The notes: generated by a model from the letters alone, not told the origin. Shown: positions 33,266 through 43,149, counted from the first letter of the stretch. The stretch: DNA of 64,000 nt from UBA2897 sp036733925 (GCA_036733925.1 DAIMZO010000001.1:1-64000), one strand, 5' to 3'. Numbers and translations: made by a program.

Positions 33266-33832
33266 ATGGCAGAACCAATCAAAATCCATACGCCGTTTAC
33301 GGAAGAGATGTCGCACAAGCTCCATATCGGTGACGCGGTGCTCATCACGGGCGAGATCTACGCGGCACGCGACGCAGCGCACAAGAAGATGACGGAGGCT
33401 CTCGCACGCGGCGAGGAGCTCCCAATCGACTGGCACAACAAGATGGTCTATTACCTCGGCCCGACGCCGGCAAAACCGGGCGACCCGATCGGTTCCTGCG
33501 GCCCGACGACATCCGGCCGCATGGACGCTTACACACCGACGATGCTCGACCAGGGCATCAAGGGCATGATCGGCAAAGGCTCCCGCACGAAGGAAGTCGT
33601 CGAGTCCATGAAGAAGAACGGCGTCACGTATTTCGCGGCAGTCGGCGGCGCAGCAGCCCTGATTGCGAAATCCGTCAAGAAATACGAAGTGCTCGCGTAT
33701 CCGGAACTCGGCCCGGAGGCTCTCGCAAAGCTTACGGTTGAGGATTTCCCGGCCATCGTCGTCATCGACTGCGAGGGCAACAACCTCTACGACGTCAATC
33801 AGGAGAAGTTCCGCACGCTGAAAGGCTATTGA
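33266..33832 (+). CDS. Class I fumarate hydratase, beta subunit
   Basis: The 188-residue C-terminal domain of class I fumarase has LHIGDAVLITGEIYAARDAAHKK, the substrate-binding YYLGPTPAKPGDPIGSCGPTTSGRMD region and GKGSRTKEVV. RBS TAGGAGGAT precedes it. It is cotranscribed with the alpha subunit and probably with sdhCAB, to which it is linked through a hairpin-containing gap. Confidence 0.93.
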   Translation: MAEPIKIHTPFTEEMSHKLHIGDAVLITGEIYAARDAAHKKMTEALARGEELPIDWHNKMVYYLGPTPAKPGDPIGSCGPTTSGRMDAYTPTMLDQGIKGMIGKGSRTKEVVESMKKNGVTYFAAVGGAAALIAKSVKKYEVLAYPELGPEALAKLTVEDFPAIVVIDCEGNNLYDVNQEKFRTLKGY

Positions 33833-33854
33833 TACAGGTATAAGATGGGATGAC

Positions 33855-33897
33855 AGCAAGGCTCCCCGCGGCGTTCCGCCGCCCGTGGGCCTTGCTG
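33855..33897 (+). promoter_or_regulatory. Strong hairpin without T run between fumarase and sdhC
   Basis: CAGCAAGGC, CCC and GCGGCG pair with CGCCGC, GGG and GCCTTGCTG across a short loop. No T tract follows, so it is more likely an mRNA-processing or stability element, or a weak pause site, than a terminator. Confidence 0.45.
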
Positions 33898-33930
33898 TAT
33901 ACCCTGGAGAGAGTTTTTAGGAGGTACAGA

Positions 33931-34557
33931 ATGTATCATACAAGTTTCTATTTGCGCCGCCTGCATTCCTTAGTCGGTCTGCTCGTGCTCGGCGTGGTCA
34001 TCTTCGAGCATATCTTCACGAACTCGATGGCTATGGGCGGCGCGGCAGCGCTGAACGGTGCACTCGCTATGATGGAACTCATCCCACGTCCGGTATTCCT
34101 CGCGATTGAGGTATGCGGCATCGGCATTCCGCTGCTGTTCCATGGGATTTATGGTATCTACATCGCCCTGCAGGCCAACACGAACGCGCGTCATTACGGC
34201 TATTCCCGCAACTGGCAGTTCACGCTGCAGCGCGCGACGGCATGGTATCTGGTTGCCTTCCTGATCTGGCATGTCGGTTATCTCCGCGTCTTCACGAAGG
34301 GCGTAACGGGCACGCCGATTTCTTATGAGCTGCTCCAGAACCTCTTCACGAGCAGCCCGATTACGACGATTCTCTACATCATCGGTATGTTTGCGGCAAT
34401 CTTCCACTTCACGAACGGCATCACGACGTTCTGCATGACCTGGGGCATTGCCAAGGGGCCGCGCTGCCAGAAAGTCATCAACTTCCTCTCGATGTGCCTC
34501 TGCGTCGTCCTCTGCCTCATCACGCTTGCGTTCATGGCAAGCTACTTCGTGATGTAA
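33931..34557 (+). CDS. sdhC: Succinate dehydrogenase/fumarate reductase cytochrome b558 subunit
   Basis: The 208-residue membrane anchor binds heme b and passes electrons between the menaquinone pool and SdhAB. Five hydrophobic segments are visible, with histidines in FYLRRLHSLVG, VIFEHIFTN, LLFHGIYG, IWHVGYLR and IFHFTNG at places where di-heme SdhC proteins of the Bacillus/Wolinella type carry ligands. RBS TAGGAGG precedes the start. In a Selenomonas-like fermenter the complex probably runs as fumarate reductase in succinate/propionate formation. Confidence 0.9.
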   Translation: MYHTSFYLRRLHSLVGLLVLGVVIFEHIFTNSMAMGGAAALNGALAMMELIPRPVFLAIEVCGIGIPLLFHGIYGIYIALQANTNARHYGYSRNWQFTLQRATAWYLVAFLIWHVGYLRVFTKGVTGTPISYELLQNLFTSSPITTILYIIGMFAAIFHFTNGITTFCMTWGIAKGPRCQKVINFLSMCLCVVLCLITLAFMASYFVM

Positions 34558-34588
34558 GGCGAGCTGTGTAAGAAAAGGAGACAAATCC

Positions 34589-36496
34589 ATGGCTAAAAAA
34601 CCAGAAAAGAAGATTATCGTCGTAGGCGGCGGCCTTTCCGGCCTCATGGCTACGCTGAAGATTTGCGAGGACGGCGGCAAGGTCGACCTGTTCTCCTATT
34701 GCCCGGTCAAGCGCTCCCATTCCCTCTGCGCGCAGGGCGGCATCAACGCCTGCATGGATACGAAGGGCGAGCATGACTCCATCTATGAGCATTTCGACGA
34801 TACGGTCTACGGCGGCGACTTCCTCGCAGATCAGCTCGCAGTAAAGGGCATGGTCGAGGCTGCCCCGAAACTCATCAAGATGTTCGACCGCATGGGCGTC
34901 CCGTTCACGCGCACGGCTGAGGGCGTGCTCGACCTCCGCAACTTCGGCGGCCAGAAGAACAAGCGCACGGTCTTCGCGGGCTCCACGACGGGCCAGCAGC
35001 TCCTCTATGCGCTCGACGAGCAGGTTCGCCGCTGGGAAGTCAAGGGCGGCGTCAAGAAGTATGAGTTCTGGGAATTCATCAGGGTCATCAAGAGCAAGGA
35101 CGGCATCTGCCGCGGCATCGTCGCGCAGAACATGAACTCGAATGAGATTGTTGCGTTCCGTGCGGACGCGGTCATCCTCGCGACGGGCGGCCCGGGTCAG
35201 GTCTACGGCCGCTGCACGGCTTCGACCATCTGCAACGGCTCCGCGGTCTCCGCTGTCTATCAGCAGGGTGCGGATCTCGGCAACCCGGAGTTCCTGCAGA
35301 TCCATCCGACGGCTATCCCGGGCTCCGACAAGAACCGCCTGATGAGCGAGGCTTGCCGCGGCGAGGGCGGACGCGTCTGGGTCTATCGCGAGAACCCGAC
35401 GACGCACGAGAAAGAGCGCTGGTACTTCCTCGAGGATATGTATCCGGCATACGGCAACCTCGTGCCGCGTGACGTCGCATCCCGCGCCATCTACAAAGTC
35501 GTCGTGCACATGGGCCTCGGCATGCACAACCCGAACCGCGTCTACCTCGACCTCTCGCATATCCCGGCGGCTTATCTCGAGCGCAAGCTCGGCGGCATCC
35601 TCGAGATGTACAACGACTTCATGGGTCAGGATCCGCGCAAGGTTCCGATGGAAATCTTCCCGTCGATCCACTATTCGATGGGCGGCATCTGGGTCGACCG
35701 CATGCATCATACGAACATCCCGGGCCTGCTCGCATCCGGCGAGTGCGATTATCAGTACCATGGCGCAAACCGCCTCGGTGCGAACTCGCTGCTCTCCGCT
35801 ACGTATTCCGGCACGATCTCCGGTCCGGAGGCCCTGCGCGTCGCGCGCAGCGGCGAGCTCGGCGAGGAGCTCACGGATGAGGAGCTCGAGGCAGCACGTC
35901 AGGAGTGCGTCGATGAGTTCGACAAGATCCGCAACATGAACGGTTCGGTCAACGCGCATCAGCTCCACCACAAGCTCGGCGACATCATGTACAAGTACGT
36001 ATCCGTTGAGCGCGATAACAACGGCCTTGAGCAGTGCGTGACGGAGCTCAAGGACCTCCTGAAAGAGTGGAACGACATCGGCGTCACGGATCACGGCACT
36101 TGGGCAAACCAGGAGGCTATGTTCGTCCGCCAGCTCCGCAACATGATCATCTACGCGATGGCCATCACGAAATCCGCTCTGCTGCGTGATGAGAGCCGCG
36201 GTGCGCATGCGAAGATTGTCCTGAAATCCGACTGGGATCAGCTCGATGACGCGCGCAAGGAAGGCCTTAAGAAGAAGTACGGCAAGTTCCACTTCGACGA
36301 GAAGACGGGCCGCGCTATGACGGATGACGGCAAGGATGACCTCGTATTCTTCGAACGCGACGACAAGCGTTTCATGCGCACGACCATCGTTGACTTCGAT
36401 GCGGACAAGGAAGAGCCGGAAGTCACCTACCGTGAATTCGAGCACTCTCTCATCAAGCCGCGTCTGCGCAACTACGCCGTAGCTAAGAAAGAGTAA
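34589..36496 (+). CDS. sdhA: Succinate dehydrogenase/fumarate reductase flavoprotein subunit
   Basis: The 635-residue catalytic subunit has the dinucleotide motif VVGGGLSGL (residues 11-19) and the FAD-linking histidine H44 in RSHSLCAQGGINA. The active-site region HPTAIPG is present, as is the late HGANRLGANSLL. The quinone is reached through SdhB and SdhC, its operon neighbours. Length and motifs match the Bacillus/Wolinella type. Confidence 0.95.
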   Translation: MAKKPEKKIIVVGGGLSGLMATLKICEDGGKVDLFSYCPVKRSHSLCAQGGINACMDTKGEHDSIYEHFDDTVYGGDFLADQLAVKGMVEAAPKLIKMFDRMGVPFTRTAEGVLDLRNFGGQKNKRTVFAGSTTGQQLLYALDEQVRRWEVKGGVKKYEFWEFIRVIKSKDGICRGIVAQNMNSNEIVAFRADAVILATGGPGQVYGRCTASTICNGSAVSAVYQQGADLGNPEFLQIHPTAIPGSDKNRLMSEACRGEGGRVWVYRENPTTHEKERWYFLEDMYPAYGNLVPRDVASRAIYKVVVHMGLGMHNPNRVYLDLSHIPAAYLERKLGGILEMYNDFMGQDPRKVPMEIFPSIHYSMGGIWVDRMHHTNIPGLLASGECDYQYHGANRLGANSLLSATYSGTISGPEALRVARSGELGEELTDEELEAARQECVDEFDKIRNMNGSVNAHQLHHKLGDIMYKYVSVERDNNGLEQCVTELKDLLKEWNDIGVTDHGTWANQEAMFVRQLRNMIIYAMAITKSALLRDESRGAHAKIVLKSDWDQLDDARKEGLKKKYGKFHFDEKTGRAMTDDGKDDLVFFERDDKRFMRTTIVDFDADKEEPEVTYREFEHSLIKPRLRNYAVAKKE

Positions 36497-36513
36497 GAGG
36501 GAGGATACATAGA

Positions 36514-37266
36514 ATGGCAGAACAGAAAATGGTAAGATTCATCATCGAACGCCAGGACGGCCCGAAGGACAAGCCGTATGAGCAGCAGTTCGATGTTCCG
36601 TACCGCCCCGGACTCAATGTCGTTGCGGCGCTCATGGAAATCCAGAAGAACCCGGTAACCGTCGATGGCAAGCGCGTCGCTCCTGTCGTTTGGGAGTGCA
36701 ACTGCCTTGAGAAGGTCTGCGGCGCCTGCATGATGGTCATCAACGGCAAAGCCCGTCAGGCCTGCTGCTCGCTCGTCGACAAGCTCGACCAGCCGATCCA
36801 TCTGGCACCGGCCCGCACGTTCCCGGTCATCCGCGACCTGCTGATCGACCGCTCCGTGATGTTCGAGTCCCTGAAGCGCATCCACGGCTGGATTGAGGTC
36901 GATGGCACTTGGGAGGTCAAGGACGCGCCAATCCAGAATCCGTACACGGCTCAGACGGCTTACGAGATCTCGCACTGCATGACCTGCGGCTGCTGCCTCG
37001 AGGCATGCCCGAACGTTGGCCCGCAGTCCGACTTCATCGGCCCGGCTCCGACGGTCCAGGCTTATCTCTTCAACCTGCATCCGCTCGGGAAGTTCGATGC
37101 GCCGACGCGCCTGAACGCGCTGATGGAAAAAGGCGGCATCACGAGCTGCGGCAACAGCCAGAACTGCGTCGAGGTCTGCCCGAAGAACATCAAGCTGACG
37201 ACCTACCTCGCACAGCTGAACCGCGACGTCAACAAGCAGGCTCTGCGCAACATCTTCGATCATTGA
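36514..37266 (+). CDS. sdhB: Succinate dehydrogenase/fumarate reductase iron-sulfur subunit
   Basis: The 250-residue electron-transfer subunit has a [2Fe-2S] site in CNCLEKVCGAC and a downstream C. It has a [4Fe-4S] site in CMTCGCCLEACP and a [3Fe-4S] site in CGNSQNCVEVCP. It bridges SdhA and the SdhC heme protein. It ends the operon before a strong terminator. Confidence 0.95.
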   Translation: MAEQKMVRFIIERQDGPKDKPYEQQFDVPYRPGLNVVAALMEIQKNPVTVDGKRVAPVVWECNCLEKVCGACMMVINGKARQACCSLVDKLDQPIHLAPARTFPVIRDLLIDRSVMFESLKRIHGWIEVDGTWEVKDAPIQNPYTAQTAYEISHCMTCGCCLEACPNVGPQSDFIGPAPTVQAYLFNLHPLGKFDAPTRLNALMEKGGITSCGNSQNCVEVCPKNIKLTTYLAQLNRDVNKQALRNIFDH

Positions 37267-37301
37267 TCAAGACCCGCGCGGCCTGAGAACAGACTCGATA
37301 T

Positions 37302-37354
37302 GAAAAGCCCCATAGGGCATCCGCAATGCTGCGGGCCCTATGGGGCTTTTTCTG
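37302..37354. terminator. Bidirectional terminator between sdhB and the HTH regulator
   Basis: AAAGCCCCATAGGGC pairs with GCCCTATGGGGCTTT, followed by T residues on the plus strand and by A/T-rich sequence on the minus strand. The two genes converge here. Confidence 0.85.
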
Positions 37355-37387
37355 TCTGCAAGGGAAATGCTGCGGGAGAAACAGGAT

Positions 37388-38903
37388 TCATCCGGTGCAG
37401 ACGGCGGAATCTGCCTCAGCATCGTACTGCTCCAGTTCGTCGGCCAGGTTCAGGAGGTAGTCGTGCACGGATTTCTTGTCTTTGCGTTCCGGTGGGATAT
37501 GGCGGATGCAGCGCTCGAGCGTGACGGAGGCGGCGGAGACGATACTCGCCTCGTCGCTCAGGCGGAACCCTTCCTTGTCCATCTGGATCAGCCAGGTATA
37601 CTGCTTGCACCAGCAGTTGATGGCAGGCAGCGGCGCGTTGTCGGTCTCCGAGACCAGGACCACCGAAAAGTTGTCATAGCGGATCAGATCGTTGGCCAGC
37701 GTGCGGAGCTGGTGTGCGTAACGGTGGGGATGAATCTTGACATGGATCCCGCTGGCAAGGGAAAGGCTGCCGCTGACAAACGGCTGCGTATGGGCGCGGC
37801 GCACCATTTCCTCGAGCTGGAAGATCTGGACGAACGGTTCCTTCCGGTCGGACAGTTCGTCGATATAGTCCGCTTCGGTTTCCGTGCCGACTTTGTTCAG
37901 TGCGAGGCATGCCGCGCGGGCCTCCTTGGACAAGGGGTTATCCTGCATGATGGCCTGCAGAAGTTCTTTCGGGGAGAAGAGGAAGGCCGGGGCGGGCAGG
38001 AAGGCGTAGAGCGCACCGCGCCGCCTCGATCGGAACATATTCGCCGCGATGCTGGGGAAGTCCCGTATGGGGATGTTCTCGAAGATCGGGCGGCAGCGGT
38101 GGATGACCTGCTCCGCGAGGGACTCGTGCCGCATGATGAGCGGCAGATTTGTGAACGCCATCAGAGTGGCGGGGATATTGCCGGATGAGACCGCCATCAG
38201 GGACAGCGTACGCCGCAGCAGGAAAAGCGAGGGGCGGAATAACGTATCGTCGTAATACTCGAAATAGTACCAGTCGACATTCCGCCGAAAGATCAGCGGG
38301 CTGATTGCGGTGAACAGCTGGATGGAGTGCTCGCGGCTCGCGGAATAGTGGATGACGAAACGGACGCGGAAGCCGCAGGACAGCAGGTGGAGCAGCCGTT
38401 TCGTGAAGCGGGCCGCGAAGGTCTCATCCGTGACGAGCCAGCGGTACTCCGAGGTGTCGATGAAGATCAGCTCGCCGGGTTTGGAGAGGTTCTCCGCGCA
38501 GGCCAGCAGCTTCGATATGGCGCTGCGGATCCCGTCACTCCCATCGAAAAGGAATGCCGTCGTCTGCTCCCCGCCTTCCAGCAGCGGCATCGAGGAGGGA
38601 TGCTGTCCGGGCAGCTTCTGCAGCGAGAGCGCCTTCCAGAGCAGGAGCTTCGGGTCATCCTGTGCTGAAATCTTATCCGAGGGCAGCATCTGGGAGAGCA
38701 CCTCGGAGAATTCCTGCGGCATCTGTTTGGCAGAATCCGCCAGATAGGCGATGACGTCATCGAAGTAGACCGAGGCTTCGCCCGCCGCTTTTCCATTTGC
38801 TGACGAGGCTCGCGTCGACATGCAGGTATCTGGCCATCGTGACGGTTTGGATCTTCATGGCGTCCATGAGAAAGCCGAGCGGTGAAAGGTGAGTAATACG
38901 CAT
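37388..38903 (-). pseudogene. Large HTH regulator, apparently frameshifted after the DNA-binding domain
   Basis: On the minus strand an ATG at 38903 with GGAGGAT upstream opens MRITHLSPLGFLMDAMKI and a helix-turn-helix ending SLVSKWKSG, then stops at 38757. The rest of the protein (about 455 residues, from SVYFDDVIAYL) runs in another frame to 37388. That second frame's only upstream start (38821) has no RBS. One extra G, or a two-base loss, near 38775-38785 explains the break. The long C-terminal part, with mixed helices and strands, has no domain I recognise. It may be a sequencing error, a true pseudogene or, less likely, programmed frameshifting. The divergent transporter may be its target. 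Confidence 0.6.
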
Positions 38904-38939
38904 AGGGACAATCCTCCATTGAGAAAAAGAAAACAGAGT

Positions 38940-38954
38940 GGACAATTTTTGTCA
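38940..38954. promoter_or_regulatory. Inverted repeat between the HTH regulator and the EamA gene
   Basis: GACAA-TTT-TTGTC (38941-38953) is a short perfect palindrome just upstream of the regulator's start. Another palindrome, TGTATACA, lies near 39086-39093 before the transporter. Both could be operators of the adjacent regulator. Confidence 0.35.
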
Positions 38955-38985
38955 GGAGCATTCTTTGACAATCACGCAGAATCTC

Positions 38986-39014
38986 TTGCACAACTGGCTA
39001 TCGTCCTATATTAT
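38986..39014 (+). promoter_or_regulatory. Promoter of the EamA transporter gene
   Basis: TTGCAC (38986-38991), a 17-base spacer and TATTAT (39009-39014), leaving an AT-rich leader of about 105 bases. Confidence 0.6.
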
Positions 39015-39124
39015 AACATTATCTATATACAAAAATAAATAAAATCATCCAATTTCTATCGAAAAATGTTAATCCGTGTACATTGTATACAAACAACGCA
39101 GGAAAACAATAGGAGGCGAACGAT

Positions 39125-39997
39125 ATGCGCAGTCTCGTCTATATCTTGACCGCGGGTGTTCTCTGGGGCATCATCTCGATTTTTGTTTCCCGTCTTCAGG
39201 CGGCCGGCTTTGCATCACTGGAAGTGGTCGCCCTGCGGGCTCTATCGGCGGCGGGGTTCCTCTTCATCTGGATCCTCTGCCGGCATCCATCGGGTTTCCG
39301 GATCGAGCTGCGGGATATCCTGGTTTTCCTTGGCACCGGGATCGGCAGCATCGTCTTTTTCAACTACTGCTATTTCCATGCCATCCAGCTGATTGGCGGG
39401 GCGGCTGTACCGGCCCTGCTGCTGTATACGGCGCCCGCCTTTGTCCTGCTGCTCTCGGCAATCTTCTTCAAAGAGCGCGTGACGAAGGGCAAAGCGTTGG
39501 CGCTTCTCGTCATCTTGTTCGGCCTCTCCCTCGTGACCGGCGTCTGGGGCGGCGGTGAGGCGATATCGCTGCCGGCGCTTCTGCTGGGCTTGGGCTCCGG
39601 TCTCGGCTACGCGCTGTACAGCATCTTCGGCAAATCTGTGGTCGGGAAATACCGGGCGGAGACAATCACGTTCTATACGTTTCTCGTTGCGGCCATCGCC
39701 TCGACGCTGTTTTCCAGCGTGATTCCGCATGCCATCGGCCTGCTGTCGCCGGACGTCGTCCTTTCGACCGTCTGCCTCGGCCTTTTCTGCACGGCCCTGC
39801 CATTCTTCCTCTATACGGCGGGGCTGTCCGGGATGGAGGCCGGGCGCGCGTCGCTCGCCGCGACAATCGAGCCTGTGGCGGCAGCGCTTACAGGCGTCCT
39901 ATATTTCGGCGAACGGATTTCACCCGCGGAGGGGATCGGCATGCTGCTCGTACTGCTTGCCATCTTGTCGCTGAACCTGGCATTGAGCAGGAAATAA
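39125..39997 (+). CDS. EamA-family (DMT superfamily) metabolite transporter
   Basis: The 290-residue inner-membrane protein has ten hydrophobic segments formed by two EamA repeats (about residues 1-140 and 145-288). The second repeat begins near GLGSGLGYALYSIFGK and ends with the EPVAAALTG motif. DMT carriers export or import small metabolites. RBS AGGAGGCGA precedes the start. It lies upstream of the hydantoin/carbamoylsarcosine genes, in the same direction, but a separate promoter and operator stand between them. Confidence 0.88.
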   Translation: MRSLVYILTAGVLWGIISIFVSRLQAAGFASLEVVALRALSAAGFLFIWILCRHPSGFRIELRDILVFLGTGIGSIVFFNYCYFHAIQLIGGAAVPALLLYTAPAFVLLLSAIFFKERVTKGKALALLVILFGLSLVTGVWGGGEAISLPALLLGLGSGLGYALYSIFGKSVVGKYRAETITFYTFLVAAIASTLFSSVIPHAIGLLSPDVVLSTVCLGLFCTALPFFLYTAGLSGMEAGRASLAATIEPVAAALTGVLYFGERISPAEGIGMLLVLLAILSLNLALSRK

Positions 39998-40019
39998 ACC
40001 TTTGTATCTGTACAAGAAC

Positions 40020-40042
40020 TGTCATGGTACAGTATCATGACA
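40020..40042. promoter_or_regulatory. Operator-like inverted repeat before the amidase gene
   Basis: TGTCATG and CATGACA form a perfect 7-9-7 inverted repeat ending 15 bases upstream of the -35 box (40058). The position suits an activator, or a repressor acting by looping. Confidence 0.5.
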
Positions 40043-40057
40043 AAGCCATGAAATGTA

Positions 40058-40086
40058 TTGAAAACTTGTAACATATCCGTTATGAT
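40058..40086 (+). promoter_or_regulatory. Promoter of the amidase-hyuA-hyuB genes
   Basis: TTGAAA (40058-40063), a 17-base spacer and TATGAT (40081-40086). Confidence 0.65.
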
Positions 40087-40177
40087 AAGGACAACAGTTG
40101 AACCGGCCTTCATCCGGAGGAAGCCCGAAGCCAGCTGTTCCCGTTTTTCTTTCCTGATGAGAGTGAGGTCGAGTATC

Positions 40178-40909
40178 ATGGCAAACAAGGACTACAAATT
40201 CGTGGATCATTATAACTTCGATGAAACGCTGCTGAAAAAAGCTTTTGCGGAAGCCCGTGCAATCTACAAGGAACGCGGCTTCATGAGGAAGATGGGATAT
40301 GGCAAGGCGCCGGCTATCACGACGGTCGATATGGCGAAGGCCTGGATGAGCGAGGGTCACCCGTTCACCTGCGACCATTCCGAAGAGGTCTGTGCGGAGG
40401 CGCTGAAGGTACTGGAGGCCGGGCGCAAGGCTGGCGTGCCGATCTTCCATACGACGACCGGCTATGTCGGCAAGACGCAGTGGGATCTGCCGCGCTGGGA
40501 TGAGAAAATCCCGATGAGCACGCTCGATATCGACAGCGACTGGATGGAGATCGATCCGAAGCTCAAGCCGCGTCCGGAGGAGCCCGTCATCCACAAGAAA
40601 TACGCTTCGAATTTCTTCGGCACGCATCTCGCGCAGACGCTCAATTATCTCGGTGTGGATACCGTCATCGTCATGGGCGCGACGGCCTGCGCCTGCGTCC
40701 GCCACACGGTTATGGATTCCACGGGCTACGGCTTCAAGACCATCGTACCGGAGGGGACGGTCGGCGACCGCGTCCCGGGCGTCATCGAATGGAACCTCTT
40801 CGATATGGAAGCGAAGTTCTGCGACGTCGTTCCCGTCGATGAAGTCGTGAAATATCTGGAAGGGATTGACAGCTCGGTGTATACGAAGCATGCCCGCGCG
40901 CTGGACTGA
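40178..40909 (+). CDS. N-carbamoylsarcosine amidase-like isochorismatase-family hydrolase
   Basis: The 243-residue cysteine hydrolase has the family triad: aspartate in TTVDMAKAW, lysine in HKKYASNFFGT and the nucleophilic cysteine in GATACACVRHT. N-carbamoylsarcosine amidase splits carbamoylsarcosine to sarcosine, ammonia and CO2. The gene is followed by both subunits of an ATP-dependent hydantoinase, whose product would be its substrate, so I infer an N-methylhydantoin or creatinine degradation module. Other carbamoyl amino acids are possible. A terminator-like hairpin lies between it and hyuA. Confidence 0.8.
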   Translation: MANKDYKFVDHYNFDETLLKKAFAEARAIYKERGFMRKMGYGKAPAITTVDMAKAWMSEGHPFTCDHSEEVCAEALKVLEAGRKAGVPIFHTTTGYVGKTQWDLPRWDEKIPMSTLDIDSDWMEIDPKLKPRPEEPVIHKKYASNFFGTHLAQTLNYLGVDTVIVMGATACACVRHTVMDSTGYGFKTIVPEGTVGDRVPGVIEWNLFDMEAKFCDVVPVDEVVKYLEGIDSSVYTKHARALD

Positions 40910-40965
40910 GCGGGAAAGCACAGGAGCTGGAACCAATGAAAAATGAACAGGAAGACAATGGTGTC

Positions 40966-41020
40966 TGCCTTTTTCAAAGCGTCAGGTTTTCCCTGGCGGT
41001 TTGAAAAAAGGCAGGCATTT
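40966..41020 (+). terminator. Terminator-like hairpin between the amidase gene and hyuA
   Basis: TGCCTTTTTCAAA (40966-40978) pairs with TTTGAAAAAAGGCA (41000-41013), followed by GGCATTTTT. It would lower expression of hyuA and hyuB relative to the amidase unless read through. Confidence 0.6.
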
Positions 41021-41042
41021 TTGCTTGAAGGAGGTATTTGCG

Positions 41043-43115
41043 ATGAAGCGGATGGGCGTAGATGTCGGCGGTACGTTTACGGATTTCATTTACGTAGACG
41101 ACGCCGGAAAGATTGAAGTGTACAAGACCTCGACAACGCCGGAGAATCCTTCAATCGGCATGATGGAGGGCATCAACGCGATTTGCGACAAGCTCAATCT
41201 GCCGCATGACGCGATTGACGAGATTTTCCACGGCACGACGATTGCGACGAACATGGTGCTCGAGCATAAGGGCGCCCGCGCGGGCATGATCACAACGAAG
41301 GGGTTCCGCGATATCATCCATATCGCGCGCCATAAGCGGCCGACGAACTTCTCCATCGTCGAAGATATCCCTTGGCAGAAGTATCCGGTCTGCAAGCGCC
41401 AGGACCGCTACGGCGTGACGGAGCGCATGGTCGCACCGGATGGCAGGGAGCTGATTCCGCTTGACGAGGACGAAGTCCGTCAAGCCGTGCGCAAGATGAA
41501 GGCGGAGAAGGTCGAGGCCATCGCGGTCTGCTTCTTGTTCTCCTTCCTGAATCCGGCGCATGAGGAACGCGTCAGGGAAATCATCGAGGAGGAATACCCG
41601 GAGGTCTACCTCTCCCTCAGCTGCGAGGTTCTGCCGCAGTTCCGCGAGTACGAGCGATTCACGACGACGGGCCTCAACGCGTACATCGGTCCGACGACCT
41701 CGCGTTATATCCGCTCGCTCGAGAAGACGCTGCGCGACCAGGGCTATACAGCGAACGTCCACCTGATGCAGTCATTCGGCGGCGTGGCATCGACGGAGGC
41801 AGCGCAGAAAAAGCCGGTCAACCTGCTGCTCTCCGGTCCGGTCGGCGGCGTGCTCGGTGCCATCTGGACGACGAAGCTCACGCCAATCCAGAACGTCATC
41901 ACGCTCGATATCGGCGGCACGTCGGCGGATATCTCGGTGCTGGCGAACCTGAAGCCGACGATGAAGCACCTCTTGGATACGAAGGTCGGCGGCTACTCCG
42001 CGATGGTTCCGATGATCGATGTCGGCACGATTGGCGCGGGCGGCGGCTCCATCGCCTACATCGATGAGGGCGGCTTCTTCCGCGTCGGCCCGCAGAGCGC
42101 GGGCGCTGTGCCGGGCCCGGCATGCTATAACCGCGGCGGCACGGAGGCGACGGTATCGGATGCGAACATCATCCTCGGACGTCTCGGCACGAAACTTCTC
42201 GGCGGCCGCATGGAGATTAAGCCGGAGCTCGCGAAGAAAGCCATCATGGAGCATGTCGGCGAGCCGCTCGGCGAATCGCTCGATGAAGCTGCGCTCGGTA
42301 TCATCGATGTCATGAACAACAACATGATCCAGGAGATCGAGAAGGAATCCGTCCGCCGCGGCTTCGACCCGCGCGAGTTCTCGCTGTTCGCCTGCGGCGG
42401 CGCCGGTGCGCTCCATGCCTGCAGCGTGGCGCGCGAGCTCGGCATGAAGCACGTGATTATCCCGCGGAATCCGGGCGCGCTCTGCGCGGTCGGCCTCGTC
42501 AACACGGATCTCATGTACGATTTCTCCAAGACGGAGATGCAGCTTTCGACGAAAGTCAATCTCGACGTGCTCGACAAAGACTACCAGATGCTCGAGGAAG
42601 AGGCGGAGGCCCGTCTGGGCGCGGATCATATGCCGGAGGACAAGATTGTCATCCAGCGCGTCGCCGACTGCCGCTACGAAGGCCAGGGCTACGAGATGCG
42701 CGTTCCCGTCATCGGCGGCAAGGTCACGGAAGAGACCATCGAGAAGATGAAGGAGTCGTTCCATCAGGCGCATAAGAAGCAGTTCGGCCGTTCGTTCCGC
42801 AAGGTCGCCGTGGAGATCGTCAATATCCGCGTCATCGGCACCGGCGCGATTGAGAATCTGGAGGCCGTGAAGATCCCGACCGGGGGTGGCGATATCTCGC
42901 GGGCACAGGTCGATGAACGTCAGGTCACGTTCAAGGGCAAGGAGCATCCAGTACATCTGGCGACGAAGGTCTACGACCGCAGCCTGTTCTGCGCCGGCGA
43001 TACGATCCCGGGGCCGGCGGTCATCAATCAGATGGATACGACGATTGTCATCGAGCCGGGCTGCACGGGGCATGTCAACGACTACGGCATCATCATCATC
43101 GACATTGACGCTTGA
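41043..43115 (+). CDS. hyuA: Hydantoinase/oxoprolinase family protein, subunit A
   Basis: The 690-residue HyuA-type subunit of ATP-dependent N-methylhydantoinase or related enzymes has an actin-like ATPase fold: GVDVGGTFTDF at the N-terminus, EIFHGTTIATN, NLLLSGPVGGVLG, TLDIGGTSADIS and the FFRVGPQSAGAVPGPACY motif. I chose the ATG at 41043 behind GAAGGAGGT. It forms a heteromer with HyuB encoded 34 bases downstream and probably opens a cyclic amide to a carbamoyl amino acid for the upstream amidase. Confidence 0.88.
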   Translation: MKRMGVDVGGTFTDFIYVDDAGKIEVYKTSTTPENPSIGMMEGINAICDKLNLPHDAIDEIFHGTTIATNMVLEHKGARAGMITTKGFRDIIHIARHKRPTNFSIVEDIPWQKYPVCKRQDRYGVTERMVAPDGRELIPLDEDEVRQAVRKMKAEKVEAIAVCFLFSFLNPAHEERVREIIEEEYPEVYLSLSCEVLPQFREYERFTTTGLNAYIGPTTSRYIRSLEKTLRDQGYTANVHLMQSFGGVASTEAAQKKPVNLLLSGPVGGVLGAIWTTKLTPIQNVITLDIGGTSADISVLANLKPTMKHLLDTKVGGYSAMVPMIDVGTIGAGGGSIAYIDEGGFFRVGPQSAGAVPGPACYNRGGTEATVSDANIILGRLGTKLLGGRMEIKPELAKKAIMEHVGEPLGESLDEAALGIIDVMNNNMIQEIEKESVRRGFDPREFSLFACGGAGALHACSVARELGMKHVIIPRNPGALCAVGLVNTDLMYDFSKTEMQLSTKVNLDVLDKDYQMLEEEAEARLGADHMPEDKIVIQRVADCRYEGQGYEMRVPVIGGKVTEETIEKMKESFHQAHKKQFGRSFRKVAVEIVNIRVIGTGAIENLEAVKIPTGGGDISRAQVDERQVTFKGKEHPVHLATKVYDRSLFCAGDTIPGPAVINQMDTTIVIEPGCTGHVNDYGIIIIDIDA

Positions 43116-43149
43116 AAAAGAAGAATAGCAGTGGAAAGGAAGGATTGCT

